The notes under the pieces were generated by a model. That model had not been told where the DNA came from, ran no database searches, and saw only the letters and a program-made list of their open reading frames with translations. Source: Planctomycetaceae bacterium (GTDB lineage Bacteria; Planctomycetota; Planctomycetia; Pirellulales; Pirellulaceae). From it: a stretch of DNA of 22,689 bases. A program made the position numbers and the translations under genes. Location of the stretch: the NCBI GenBank assembly GCA_018658605.1, contig JABHUV010000237.1, forward strand, positions 1-22,689. Reading direction: 5' to 3'. Position 1 is the first letter of the stretch, and every line of letters starts with the position of its first letter. This document shows, in pieces, positions 7,816 through 16,126 of the stretch.

Positions 7816-9306
7816 ATGATGAAAAACCCTAACAAGCTCGTAAATTACGACAACGTCGACCAACAATATCTCGAAAAGCGGCGGTTGAAACCAAGTGCGG
7901 GCTGGATATTGTTATGGGCCATGGGCGTTGGTGCCGTAATTTCCGGTGACTTTTTTGGTTGGAATCTGGGTCTCGCAAATTCTGGATTTGGGGGATTATT
8001 AGTAGCCACTGGGATCATGGCCGTGATGTATTTCTGTATGGTCTTCACCGTCGCTGAACTTTCCGCTGCCTTGCCTCATGCAGGCGGGTTCTTTTCATTT
8101 ACGCGTAACGCCTTCGGCCCCATTGGCGGGTTCATCTGTGGGCTCACCGACGTAATTGAATATGTTATCACTCCAGCAGTCATCGTCATTGGGATCGGTG
8201 AATATATGAATGTGCTCGTGTTTGGCGTTGGAGCTGATCCGTCCATTACGGTTACGATTTTGTGGTGGGCACTGGCCTATGGGCTCTTTGTTTTAATCAA
8301 TATCAGTGGAGTTTCTCTCTCATTGCGTATGGGACTCATTTTCGCTGGCTTAGCTGCTTGTGTGTTACTCGTGTTTTACGGTGGGGTCTGGTTTAACGGT
8401 AGTTTTGATTCGGCGCGGTTGTTTGATATCGCAGCAGACCCAGGCAACAGCCACTGGTTTCCCAAAGGACTGTCAGGCATTTTCGTGGCCTTACCATTTG
8501 CAATGTGGTTTTATCTGGCCATTGAACAATTACCTTTGGCCGCCGAGGAAAGTCATGATGCTGCCGGCGACATGCCGCGAGCATTAATCCTAGGTATGAT
8601 CACACTGTTTATTTTTTCAGTACTAACATTGACCCTCAATACCGGTGTCGTTGGCGCTAATAACTTGGCCACGGATGAAGCTCCGCTGGCAAGTGGCTTT
8701 ATCAAAGTGTTTGGTGTCGGGGATGCCGCTCGTGTGCTAACACTAATCGCCTTGGTTGGCTTGATTGCTAGTTTCCACGCCATTTTGTATGCCTATGGCC
8801 GAGTGTTATTTGCTTTGTCACGAGCGGGATATATCCCACGGTTTTTATCACTAACCGGAAAACGACGGACCCCGTATGTCGCCTTGATAGCCGGCGCGTT
8901 TATCGGATTTGGCTGTGCGTTAGTCATCACGTTGACTAAGCCAGATACCGATAGTAATAGCCATGTCGGGTCAGCGCTACTGAACATGGCTGTGTTCGGA
9001 GCCGTTATTTCATATGCTTGCGTAATGGCAAGCTTTATTAAATTGAGAATATCGAAACCGAATCTCCCGCGACCCTACCGCAGTCCCCTAGGCATTCCAG
9101 GCGCAGTGATAGGATTACTGTTATCGCTTGTGGCCCTTACCGCCACATTGTCCGACCAATCACTGCTACCAGCTGTTGTGGGAGTCGTTGTTTTTTTGAT
9201 GCTCGGTATGATTTACTTTTTCTGCTACAGTCGTCACCATTTAGTTGCCCAAGCGCCTGAAGAAGAAGTCGCACTGATTGCCGACGCTGAACATGAATTG
9301 GCTTAA
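7816..9306 (+). CDS. APC-superfamily amine/amino acid permease, ethanolamine-permease type
   Basis: The protein is about 496 residues with about twelve hydrophobic segments. It has the N-terminal APC signature AGWILLWAMGVGAVISGDFFGWN followed by LGLANSGFGG, TVAELSAALPHAGGFFSF and NAFGPIGGFICGL, which resembles bacterial ethanolamine permeases more than PuuP-like putrescine importers. It should import a small amine or amino alcohol by proton or sodium symport at the inner membrane. The frame is open from an ATG at 7798, but that start has no ribosome binding site and would fall in the candidate promoter. The ATG pair at 7816/7819 follows AAAAGA and is preferred. The glutamine-synthetase-like gene follows after 94 bases, and the next two genes complete a four-gene operon, so the likely substrate is the amine that is glutamylated. 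The substrate is inferred from resemblance and context. Confidence 0.88.
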   Translation: MMKNPNKLVNYDNVDQQYLEKRRLKPSAGWILLWAMGVGAVISGDFFGWNLGLANSGFGGLLVATGIMAVMYFCMVFTVAELSAALPHAGGFFSFTRNAFGPIGGFICGLTDVIEYVITPAVIVIGIGEYMNVLVFGVGADPSITVTILWWALAYGLFVLINISGVSLSLRMGLIFAGLAACVLLVFYGGVWFNGSFDSARLFDIAADPGNSHWFPKGLSGIFVALPFAMWFYLAIEQLPLAAEESHDAAGDMPRALILGMITLFIFSVLTLTLNTGVVGANNLATDEAPLASGFIKVFGVGDAARVLTLIALVGLIASFHAILYAYGRVLFALSRAGYIPRFLSLTGKRRTPYVALIAGAFIGFGCALVITLTKPDTDSNSHVGSALLNMAVFGAVISYACVMASFIKLRISKPNLPRPYRSPLGIPGAVIGLLLSLVALTATLSDQSLLPAVVGVVVFLMLGMIYFFCYSRHHLVAQAPEEEVALIADAEHELA

Positions 9307-9400
9307 GTAGGTGGATGTGACCATGTTTTCACACAGTTATGCTAACCCTATTAATACTTGTTGCTTGCTAATAAAGTAACGTCAGGAGTTTGATCAATCC

Positions 9401-10762
9401 ATGATATCACTCGAAGAATTGACGCAACTGTCTGCCACCGGGGAAATCGATACTGTTATTACGGGTTTTACAGACCTCTACGGACGATTACTTGGAAAAC
9501 GTTGTGACGCCAGATTTTTCCTAGAAAACATCGCGGAAACAGGAACACATGGCTGTAACTATTTATCGACCGTCGACATGGAAATGGAGCCCATTGAGGG
9601 TTATGCTGCGGCAAATTGGGAAGCTGGGTACGGAGATTTCCATCTAATGCCCGACCTTGCAACTTTACAGGTTGCTTCATGGCTGGATCGAACCGCCATT
9701 GTTTTTTGCGATGTTCAAAAAAATACTACCCATGAATTGATACCGGTAATGCCCCGCAGCATCCTAGCGGCGCAAATCCAATCAGCGAACCAGATTGGCT
9801 TTACTGCCCAAGCGGCTTCAGAATTGGAATATTATTTGTTGCAAGAGAGCTACGAGCAAGCACATTCCCAGCATTATCACGACCTCAAGGCAGCGGGTTG
9901 GTATTTAGAAGACTACCACATCATGCAAGGCAGCCGCCGCGACGCATATCATGGTGAACTGCGCCGACACCTGGCCACTTCAGGCATCCCTGTGGAATCG
10001 ACTAAAGGTGAATGGGGACTCGGGCAACATGAAATCAATGTTGTTTATACCGATATAGCAGCCATGGCCGATCGACATATCGTCATTAAGCAATGTGCCA
10101 AAGAACTTGCGGAAATCCAAGGCGTCAGTGTGACGTTTATGGCCAAATACAAACAGGACCAAGCAGGGTCGAGTTGCCACATCCATTTAAGTCTATGGAA
10201 CGACTCGGGGAATGCATTTGCCGGGGAGGAAACATTAGGCCGAGTCCAATGCTCCAACGTGTTTAAATCATTCTTGGCCGGATGGATTCACCATGCCCCC
10301 GCTTGTATGCCCTTTTACGCGCCAACGGTGAACTCCTACAAACGCTTTCAACATGGCTCATGGGCACCGACAAGTCTCGCTTGGAGCCAAGATAATCGGA
10401 CTGCAGGATTTCGCGTTGTGGGCAGCGACCAATCGCTGCGGATTGAGTGCCGTATTCCCGGCGCTGACGTAAACCCATATCTCGCATTTGCGGCAGCCTT
10501 AGCTTCGGGTTTAGATGGCGTTAAAAATGAGATGCAACCGCCAAATGAATTCATTGGAAATGCTTATGACCAAGCTGATATCCCTCACGTCGCCGCGACC
10601 TTTGGAGACGCGATCACCGAATTCTCGAATAGCGATTTCATCAAACAGAATTTTGGCGAGACGGTACAACAACACTACAGCCACTTCTTTAACACAGAGC
10701 GACTAGCCTACCAAAATGCCGTAACGGATTGGGAACGTCAGCGTTATTTCGAGCGTATTTAG
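9401..10762 (+). CDS. Glutamine-synthetase-family gamma-glutamyl-amine ligase
   Basis: The 453-residue protein has the glutamine synthetase fold: metal ligands in ELEYYL (Glu141, Glu143) and GQHE (Glu211), the ATP/metal motif GSSCHIHLSL (His260 and His262 region), NRTAGFRV around 332-339, and RIPGADVNPYLA near 351. It lacks the Asp-Ser-Ser ammonia-site segment at the expected N-terminal position (here GCNYLSTVDMEMEP) and the adenylylation-site loop of true GlnA. This fits the ligases that join glutamate to an amine (PuuA, IpuC, GlnA3/GlnA4 types) using ATP. Context agrees: a permease upstream and a gamma-glutamyl hydrolase downstream. The ATG at 9401 has AGGAG twelve bases upstream, a longish spacing, but a stop codon shortly upstream and no other in-frame start leave no alternative. 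The amine substrate is not certain; ethanolamine is the first guess from the permease. Confidence 0.85.
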   Translation: MISLEELTQLSATGEIDTVITGFTDLYGRLLGKRCDARFFLENIAETGTHGCNYLSTVDMEMEPIEGYAAANWEAGYGDFHLMPDLATLQVASWLDRTAIVFCDVQKNTTHELIPVMPRSILAAQIQSANQIGFTAQAASELEYYLLQESYEQAHSQHYHDLKAAGWYLEDYHIMQGSRRDAYHGELRRHLATSGIPVESTKGEWGLGQHEINVVYTDIAAMADRHIVIKQCAKELAEIQGVSVTFMAKYKQDQAGSSCHIHLSLWNDSGNAFAGEETLGRVQCSNVFKSFLAGWIHHAPACMPFYAPTVNSYKRFQHGSWAPTSLAWSQDNRTAGFRVVGSDQSLRIECRIPGADVNPYLAFAAALASGLDGVKNEMQPPNEFIGNAYDQADIPHVAATFGDAITEFSNSDFIKQNFGETVQQHYSHFFNTERLAYQNAVTDWERQRYFERI

Positions 10763-10816
10763 TAAGCGACCGCGTTAGGAAATTGTTCAAGTTTTTTCAA
10801 TAGGGATTTGCATCAC

Positions 10817-11518
10817 GTGTCAGTAACGATACCTCGAATCGGAATCACCATGTATGGCTGCAATGAGGAAGGTAGTTATAGTATTCCTCGAGAGTATATC
10901 GATAGCGTTCAGCGGGCTGGCGGAATTCCTTTGATTTTACCACCACTGAACAATGTGCAGGCGGCCTTGGAACAAATCGATGCGGTGTTACTCATTGGCG
11001 GTGGTGATCTTTGCCCGACATGTTACGGTGGCAATGATCATGAGACCATCTATATGACGGATCCTCAACGCGACGCCTATGAAATCGAATTGACAAAAGC
11101 CGTACTCGAGTCGGATAAGCCGGTATTGGGGATTTGCCGTGGCCTACAAGTCTTAAACATAGTGCTTGGCGGGACCTTGCATGAACATTTACCCGACGTA
11201 TACGGCGAATCGGTTAAGCATCGGTTACCACCCCGCGAACCAGTAAATCATGAAGTAACCGTCGTCGCCGATTCGATGTTAGCCGAAATTGTTGGCGAAT
11301 TGACATTCAGTGCTCCAAGTTGGCATCACCAATGCTTAAATCAAGTAGCCGACGAATTGACCGTGGTCGCAAAAGCACCCGATGGTGTAATCGAAGCTGT
11401 TCAATGGACCGCTAAGAAATGGTGTTTAGCCGTACAGTGGCACCCTGAGCTCGTTGCTGCAAAGGATCCTGTACAACAAAAAATATTTGACGCATTGGTC
11501 GCGAGTTGCCTAGCGTGA
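10817..11518 (+). CDS. Gamma-glutamyl amide hydrolase, class I glutamine amidotransferase-like (PuuD type)
   Basis: This protein of about 233 residues belongs to the peptidase C26 / PuuD group. The nucleophile elbow is LGICRGLQ with Cys107, and the His/Glu pair is in AVQWHPE (His209, Glu211). The family opening IGITMYGCNEEGSYSIPREYIDSVQRAGGIPLILPP and the ALLIGGGD-type segment (DAVLLIGGGDLCPTCYG) are both present. It should cleave a gamma-glutamyl amide to glutamate and an amine or amino acid in the cytoplasm. The frame also offers a TTG at 10808, but AGGGA lies only a few bases from that and ten bases from the GTG at 10817, so GTG is preferred. It sits 54 bases after the ligase and 50 before the SDR. 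Related members hydrolyse gamma-glutamyl-GABA or gamma-glutamyl-alaninol; which applies here is open. Confidence 0.88.
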   Translation: MSVTIPRIGITMYGCNEEGSYSIPREYIDSVQRAGGIPLILPPLNNVQAALEQIDAVLLIGGGDLCPTCYGGNDHETIYMTDPQRDAYEIELTKAVLESDKPVLGICRGLQVLNIVLGGTLHEHLPDVYGESVKHRLPPREPVNHEVTVVADSMLAEIVGELTFSAPSWHHQCLNQVADELTVVAKAPDGVIEAVQWTAKKWCLAVQWHPELVAAKDPVQQKIFDALVASCLA

Positions 11519-11568
11519 TTTAACGCATTTGTTACATAGAGTGATTTTATAATAAGGAATTCCTGTTC

Positions 11569-12348
11569 ATGGGACGTCTACAAGATCAAGTGGCATTAAT
11601 AACCGGCGCGTCGGGAGGTATTGGACGGGCCACAGCACTGCGCTTTGCCGCAGAAGGTGCCAAGTTGGTATTAACGGATGTGGACGACGCTGAAGGTGCA
11701 CAGACGTTGCAGCAAGTCCAAGCGACGGGGGCTGAAGTAATCTATGTGCACGCCGATGTGTCACGGGGTGACGATTGTCAAGCGATGGTTGCCGCAGCAG
11801 AAACTGAGTTCGGTGGTTTACATATTTTGTTCAATAACGCCGGCATCATGCATCCGGAGGACGGTGATGCCATGAGTACCGAAGAACATATCTGGGATTT
11901 GACCATGGCCATTAATTTACGTGGTGTTTATTTGGGCTGCAAATATGGAATCCCTTTGATACTGAAATCTGGTGGCGGTAGTATTATCAATACTGCGTCG
12001 TTCGTAGCGCTCATGGGTGCAGCCACTCCTCAACTCGCCTACACCGCTAGCAAAGGTGGCGTGCTGGCCATGACACGTGAATTGGCCGTCATCCATGCAC
12101 GGCAAAGCATCCGCTGCAATGCACTTTGCCCAGGGCCGTTGCACACAAAGATGTTAATGGATTTTTTGGATACGGAGCAAAAAAAACAACGCCGCCTCGT
12201 GCACATTCCAATGGGACGTTTCGGCTTAGCCACGGAAATGGCAGATGCCGCGTTGTACCTAGCCAGCAGCGAATCTTCCTATGTAAACGGAACTGAGTTT
12301 GTTGTCGATGGCGGAATCACCGCCGCTTACGTCACGCCCGAAGATTAA
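11569..12348 (+). CDS. Short-chain dehydrogenase/reductase (classical SDR)
   Basis: The 259-residue protein has the classical SDR layout: the NAD(P)-binding TGASGGIG near residues 13-20, an acidic LTDVDD after the second strand that favours NAD(H), NNAG in the fourth strand, a conserved Asn in the INLRGVYLG helix, the catalytic Ser in INTASF, and YTASK as the Tyr-x-x-x-Lys pair. The tail YVNGTEFVVDGGITA is usual for FabG-like SDRs. AAGGA lies ten bases before the ATG. As last gene of the operon it may oxidise an alcohol group of the gamma-glutamylated substrate, for example the hydroxyl of gamma-glutamyl-ethanolamide. That is inference from context; SDR sequences alone do not reveal substrates. 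A general oxidoreductase unrelated to the pathway is also possible. Confidence 0.9.
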   Translation: MGRLQDQVALITGASGGIGRATALRFAAEGAKLVLTDVDDAEGAQTLQQVQATGAEVIYVHADVSRGDDCQAMVAAAETEFGGLHILFNNAGIMHPEDGDAMSTEEHIWDLTMAINLRGVYLGCKYGIPLILKSGGGSIINTASFVALMGAATPQLAYTASKGGVLAMTRELAVIHARQSIRCNALCPGPLHTKMLMDFLDTEQKKQRRLVHIPMGRFGLATEMADAALYLASSESSYVNGTEFVVDGGITAAYVTPED

Positions 12349-12379
12349 CCAACGGCAAGCAATAGATTTGGAAAATGCA

Positions 12380-12417
12380 CCGGAGGGACTCCGGCGCGGC
12401 GGCAGGGAAAATTTCCC
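12380..12417. terminator. Two hairpins between the SDR gene and dinB, probable bidirectional terminator
   Basis: Two adjacent inverted repeats fill this short convergent spacer. CCGGAG-GGA-CTCCGG at 12380-12394 has a six-base GC-rich stem with a three-base loop, and GGGAAAATTTCCC at 12405-12417 is an A/T-centred repeat. No long T-run follows on either strand, so termination may be only partly intrinsic. Location between two converging stop codons supports the call. Confidence 0.5.
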
Positions 12418-12446
12418 CCCGAGATTGTCAATTTGTTTTATGGTTA

Positions 12447-13601
12447 TTAGGTTTTACCTCGCCGCAAGGCATCGTCACCGAAACGATCTCGAATCAAATC
12501 GGAAACCTCATCTAGTTTTTCACGCTGCTTACTGTCCTCTTGGTCAAATAAACCTTGCTGCCGCACACCACTACCTAAACCACTCACGCCCATCCCAATC
12601 AATCGCAAGTTTAACTCACGATCGGGCAAGCGGTTCTCGAGCATCTCGATCACCGTTTCATAGAACACTTCCGTCGCATCGCTCGGAAGAGACAATGTCT
12701 TGGAACGCGTGAACGTCTGGAAATCATGATAACGCACTTTTAGGTTAACCGTCTTGGCGTGCAAGCCTGCACTGCGTAGGCGCTGGGACACTTGATCCAC
12801 TAAATCCCGCAAATGCTCGCGCAATACGCCGATGTCGGAAACGTCCTCAGCAAAGGTCTGTTCGTTTGAAATGGATTTCGCACGACAGTCTGGCACCACT
12901 TCACGCTCATCAAGACCGCGTGCTAAATGCCACATTTGAGTTCCCGCCGTGCCAAACAAACGCTGCAAACTTTCCTCCGTATACGACTTCAATTGTTTGA
13001 TTGTATGAACACCTAACTCCTTCAGTTTTTTCTCCGTTACCTTACCTACACCCCAGATCCTTTTAACGGGCAACGGTTCTAGAAACGATTGAACCTCATC
13101 TTCGTTAATAATGCAAAAACCATCAGGTTTATCAACGTCGCTTGCAAGCTTTGCTAGATATTTATTGGAAGCCACACCTACCGAAGCAACCAATCGTAAT
13201 TCATCTTTGATTTCTTTTTTAAGGCGTCTCCCAATCACTTCGGGACTACCAAAAAGCGATTCGCTACCACCAACATCAAGAAACGCCTCGTCAAGCGACA
13301 GCGGTTCAACTAAGGGAGTATAGCGAAAGAATATTTCCCGCAGCTGTTGCGATATCTCCGCATAGAAGGCCAATCGTGGTTTAATGACCACCGCGTGCGG
13401 GCACAGTTTAAGCGCTGTTTTAGTCGGCATTGCACTATGTACGCCAAATTGTCTCACCTCATAACTTGCGGCGGCTACCACACCCCGCCGCTGGGCACTG
13501 CCACCAACAATGATCGGCTGGCCAATCAAGCTAGAATTCTCACGCTGCTCGACCGATGCGAAAAAGGCATCCATATCGATGTGTAAAATTGAAGCAGTCA
13601 T
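12447..13601 (-). CDS. dinB: DNA polymerase IV (Y-family translesion polymerase)
   Basis: The 384-residue protein is a complete Y-family polymerase. The first catalytic Asp (residue 9) is in HIDMDAFFASVE, with Phe13 in the steric-gate position, and the second acidic pair is in PLSLDEAFLDV. VASVGVASNKYLAKLASD and KPDGFCII are palm signatures; a helix-hairpin-helix thumb (KRIWGVGKVTEKKLKELGV) and a little-finger domain follow. Near the C-terminus QQGLFD resembles the sliding-clamp binding motif, with about 28 further residues after it instead of lying at the very end. The enzyme copies past damaged bases without proofreading. Its start is 12 bases after the rlmKL stop, so the two are an operon; the ribosome binding site is weak, in keeping with coupled translation. 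I see no LexA box, because any promoter would lie before rlmKL. Confidence 0.95.
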   Translation of the reverse strand: MTASILHIDMDAFFASVEQRENSSLIGQPIIVGGSAQRRGVVAAASYEVRQFGVHSAMPTKTALKLCPHAVVIKPRLAFYAEISQQLREIFFRYTPLVEPLSLDEAFLDVGGSESLFGSPEVIGRRLKKEIKDELRLVASVGVASNKYLAKLASDVDKPDGFCIINEDEVQSFLEPLPVKRIWGVGKVTEKKLKELGVHTIKQLKSYTEESLQRLFGTAGTQMWHLARGLDEREVVPDCRAKSISNEQTFAEDVSDIGVLREHLRDLVDQVSQRLRSAGLHAKTVNLKVRYHDFQTFTRSKTLSLPSDATEVFYETVIEMLENRLPDRELNLRLIGMGVSGLGSGVRQQGLFDQEDSKQREKLDEVSDLIRDRFGDDALRRGKT

Positions 13602-13613
13602 GGGCCATCATTA

Positions 13614-15731
13614 TTAGTAATTCTTGACGATACGCCAACACCGATGAATGCGACGGTTACGATAATCCTCGGGGACAGTCTGTTTACTTATCTCATGACA
13701 CTCCGCCGGTATTTTATCTTCGTCAAACTTGAAACGCCGATAATTCGTAGAAAAATAAATGACTCCACCTTTTCGCATCCGCAGCAGTACGTGCTTTAAC
13801 AAGCTATCCCAGTCATCTTGAATGACCCAATCGGCAGTGGTCGATTTACTGTTGGAAAAAGTAGGAGGATCGACAACTGCCAAATCAAACATCTCCCGCT
13901 CAGGCAACCCCGTAATGTACTCTCGAATTCCCGCCGTTATGTAATGATGCTCCGGCCCCGTGAAACCGTTAAGTTTCATATTGCGCTCAGCCCATTGCAT
14001 ATATCGTTTTGATAAATCCACGCTCGTTGTTGATGTCGCTCCGCCATCGGCTGCATACACCGTAAACGAGCCAGTATAGGCAAACAGATTAAGAAAATCT
14101 TTCCCACGGGATTCTTCTAAGACGAGCTTTCTGGTTTCGCGATGATCCAAAAACAAGCCCGTGTCGACATAGTCCGATAAATTGACGATGAATTTCAAAC
14201 CGTTTTCTTGAGCTTCAATTTCATAACGATCCTTTGCCAGTTGTTCATGTTGGCTGAGACCCTTTTGTTGTTTACGCCGCTTCAAGAAGGTCTGCGTGTG
14301 GGGTAATTCCAAAGCATCCGCTGCTGTGGTTCGCATCAAATCCAACCATTGTTGATGGGCGGCCAAATCGCGATCATGCGGCCGTTCGAACTCGCTTAAA
14401 TGTAAATGATCTTCATAAAGGTCGACCACCAATGGAATTTCAGGGATGTCCTTTTCGTAAAGTCGAAAACAAGTCACCCCTCGTTTCCTTGGCCATTTGC
14501 GCAAATGCTTTGCTCGTTTGGTTAGTCGACGTTTAAACAGCTCAGCTTGTTCAACGGCTTTGTCATCTAACTCTCCAAACACTGCAGTGGGAGATTCATC
14601 TAGGTTGCGGGGGCCATGGAACTGATAATAGGTGCATTCGATACGCGCGTTGTATAACTTCCGCCGGCGGTCAGCTTGTTTTTGAATCACCCGTTCAAAT
14701 CGATCAAAGGACGTCAAAACGTAATGCGACCAGGTTGGCAATCGTCGCAACACCTCAGGCATCGATTCGTAAAGTGGCTCCAAATCGCGATAGCCACTGA
14801 GCCGCTCACCATAGGGCGGGTTGGTAATCATACAACCAAAACGACGGCTACTGCTGATATCTTCAAAGGCCTTCTCTTCAAAATGAATATTGTCACCCAC
14901 TCCCGCTAACGCCGCGTTGTGACGAGCAATTTTCAATACACGAAAATCAATATCCGTGGCCAACAGCATTTCTGGAAACTTCGGTTCCAATAAATCATCC
15001 GCTTCCGTTTTCGCTTCTGACCACAAAGCATCAGGAATTGTGTCCCAGTCATTAGCTGCAAATTCTCGGTTGCGACCAGGAGCCATATTTCTGGCAAGCA
15101 TCGCCGCTTCAATAGGGATCGTACCACTGCCACAAAACGGATCCATAAAGGGACGCTTTTTATTCCAGAAACTCAATTGAACAAGTGTCGAAGCGAGTGT
15201 TTCTTTGAGTGGAGCGCCGCCAGCTTCAGCTCGATAGCCGCGTTTGTGTAAACTGGGACCGGTCGTATCGATCGTTAACGTTGCCATATCGTCAAGCAAG
15301 GCAATCTGACATTTAATTTGTGGTCCATCCTCTGGTAATTCAGTCACACCATGCTGTTGGCAAAGCGCTTCCACAATCGCTTTCTTCACCGCACGTTGGC
15401 AAGCCGGAACGCTGGAGAGCTGAGAACGAATCGAACGACCAACTACTGGAAAACAGCCGTTCGTCGGAATCCATTCGTCCCAGCGAATGGACTTCGTAGT
15501 TTCAAACAATGTGTCAAAATCTTTCGCCTTGAATGACGCCATCTGAATGAGCACACGATCAGCTGTTCGCAACCACAAATTGGCACGACAAATCGCTAAG
15601 GCATCACCTGTAAACTGTATCCACCCTGGCGCAATTACTTTTCCTTCATAGCCCAATGCTGCTAACTCTCGTTTGACCACGGCCTCGATCCCAAAGGCAG
15701 TCGTTGCGATGAGTGTATATGGATTCGCCAT
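13614..15731 (-). CDS. rlmKL: Bifunctional 23S rRNA methyltransferase RlmKL (m2G2445 / m7G2069)
   Basis: The 705-residue length and two-methyltransferase layout match RlmKL of E. coli. Residues 1 to about 160 hold the ferredoxin-like and THUMP RNA-binding part (THUMP ends near RGYR at 164-167). The RlmL domain shows DPFCGSGT at 197-204 for S-adenosylmethionine and NPPYGER at 304-310 for the target guanine. The RlmK domain follows, with LNLFAYTGSF at 547-556 and VDPPTFSNS at 620-628. The protein makes N2-methyl-G2445 and N7-methyl-G2069 in 23S rRNA (E. coli numbering). It is upstream of dinB with 12 bases between. The 122 bases from its start back to the iron-associated small gene contain no gene, and no strong ribosome binding site precedes the ATG. 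Confidence 0.95.
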   Translation of the reverse strand: MANPYTLIATTAFGIEAVVKRELAALGYEGKVIAPGWIQFTGDALAICRANLWLRTADRVLIQMASFKAKDFDTLFETTKSIRWDEWIPTNGCFPVVGRSIRSQLSSVPACQRAVKKAIVEALCQQHGVTELPEDGPQIKCQIALLDDMATLTIDTTGPSLHKRGYRAEAGGAPLKETLASTLVQLSFWNKKRPFMDPFCGSGTIPIEAAMLARNMAPGRNREFAANDWDTIPDALWSEAKTEADDLLEPKFPEMLLATDIDFRVLKIARHNAALAGVGDNIHFEEKAFEDISSSRRFGCMITNPPYGERLSGYRDLEPLYESMPEVLRRLPTWSHYVLTSFDRFERVIQKQADRRRKLYNARIECTYYQFHGPRNLDESPTAVFGELDDKAVEQAELFKRRLTKRAKHLRKWPRKRGVTCFRLYEKDIPEIPLVVDLYEDHLHLSEFERPHDRDLAAHQQWLDLMRTTAADALELPHTQTFLKRRKQQKGLSQHEQLAKDRYEIEAQENGLKFIVNLSDYVDTGLFLDHRETRKLVLEESRGKDFLNLFAYTGSFTVYAADGGATSTTSVDLSKRYMQWAERNMKLNGFTGPEHHYITAGIREYITGLPEREMFDLAVVDPPTFSNSKSTTADWVIQDDWDSLLKHVLLRMRKGGVIYFSTNYRRFKFDEDKIPAECHEISKQTVPEDYRNRRIHRCWRIVKNY

Positions 15732-15853
15732 GAATATTTTTCTGTTTCAAGTGGTTAAGAAAAGACGTCGAGAGGTGGAACAACACGGGCAAGGCTACAT
15801 GTTAACCGCAACTAACACACTCCTGCGAAATACTCTGCCGATTTGCGTTATTG

Positions 15854-16066
15854 CTACACATCGTCATCGTTAGAAGTAATCTGATGCAATTCTTGACTAG
15901 GTTGAGGCGACAATGGCGAACTGGAAGAACCGTTGGAACTTCCGGAACATTTGGAACATCCACTGCCTGATTTTCCTCGCAGCAAGGCGATCAAGCGATA
16001 AAAGACATATCCAACAGCCGCAATACAAACTAGGCCGACCACTGTGTTTTGAATTTGCTCATTCAT
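15854..16066 (-). CDS. Small FeoB-associated Cys-rich membrane protein
   Basis: The 70-residue protein has one transmembrane helix (about residues 7-24, NTVVGLVCIAAVGYVFYRLI), then a basic link and a GCSKCSGS segment with a C-x-x-C pair, followed by a Ser/Pro-rich acidic tail. This is the layout of the small FeoB-associated Cys-rich proteins found after feoB in many bacteria; they may help FeoB handle ferrous iron, but their role is not settled. It starts 60 bases after the feoB stop on the same strand. The ATG at 16066 is preferred, with GGCGGGA about ten bases upstream; a TTG at 16084 in frame would add six residues. Only one CxxC pair is visible, so metal binding by the monomer would need partners. 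Confidence 0.72.
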   Translation of the reverse strand: MNEQIQNTVVGLVCIAAVGYVFYRLIALLRGKSGSGCSKCSGSSNGSSSSPLSPQPSQELHQITSNDDDV

Positions 16067-16126
16067 CTTTAATTGTCCCGCCAATCACGTGGAACTCTTG
16101 GGTCAGGTACAACGGATTATTCTTGA

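Noticed and set aside
7631..7816. Rightward 61-codon frame whose TAA overlaps the permease ATG (TAATG)
   Set aside because: The overlap looks like translational coupling, but there is no ribosome binding site, the codon third positions look random, and the stretch also carries promoter-like sequence and antisense small ORFs.
11555..11564. Palindrome AGGAATTCCT over the ribosome binding site of the SDR gene
   Set aside because: A ten-base palindrome without loop can form only a three-base stem, too weak to hide the site; it is an EcoRI-type sequence by chance.
12299..12712. Rightward open frame of 137 codons crossing the SDR end and dinB end
   Set aside because: It spans two hairpins and the antisense of dinB, and its peptide has no recognisable order; the two flanking genes explain the sequence.
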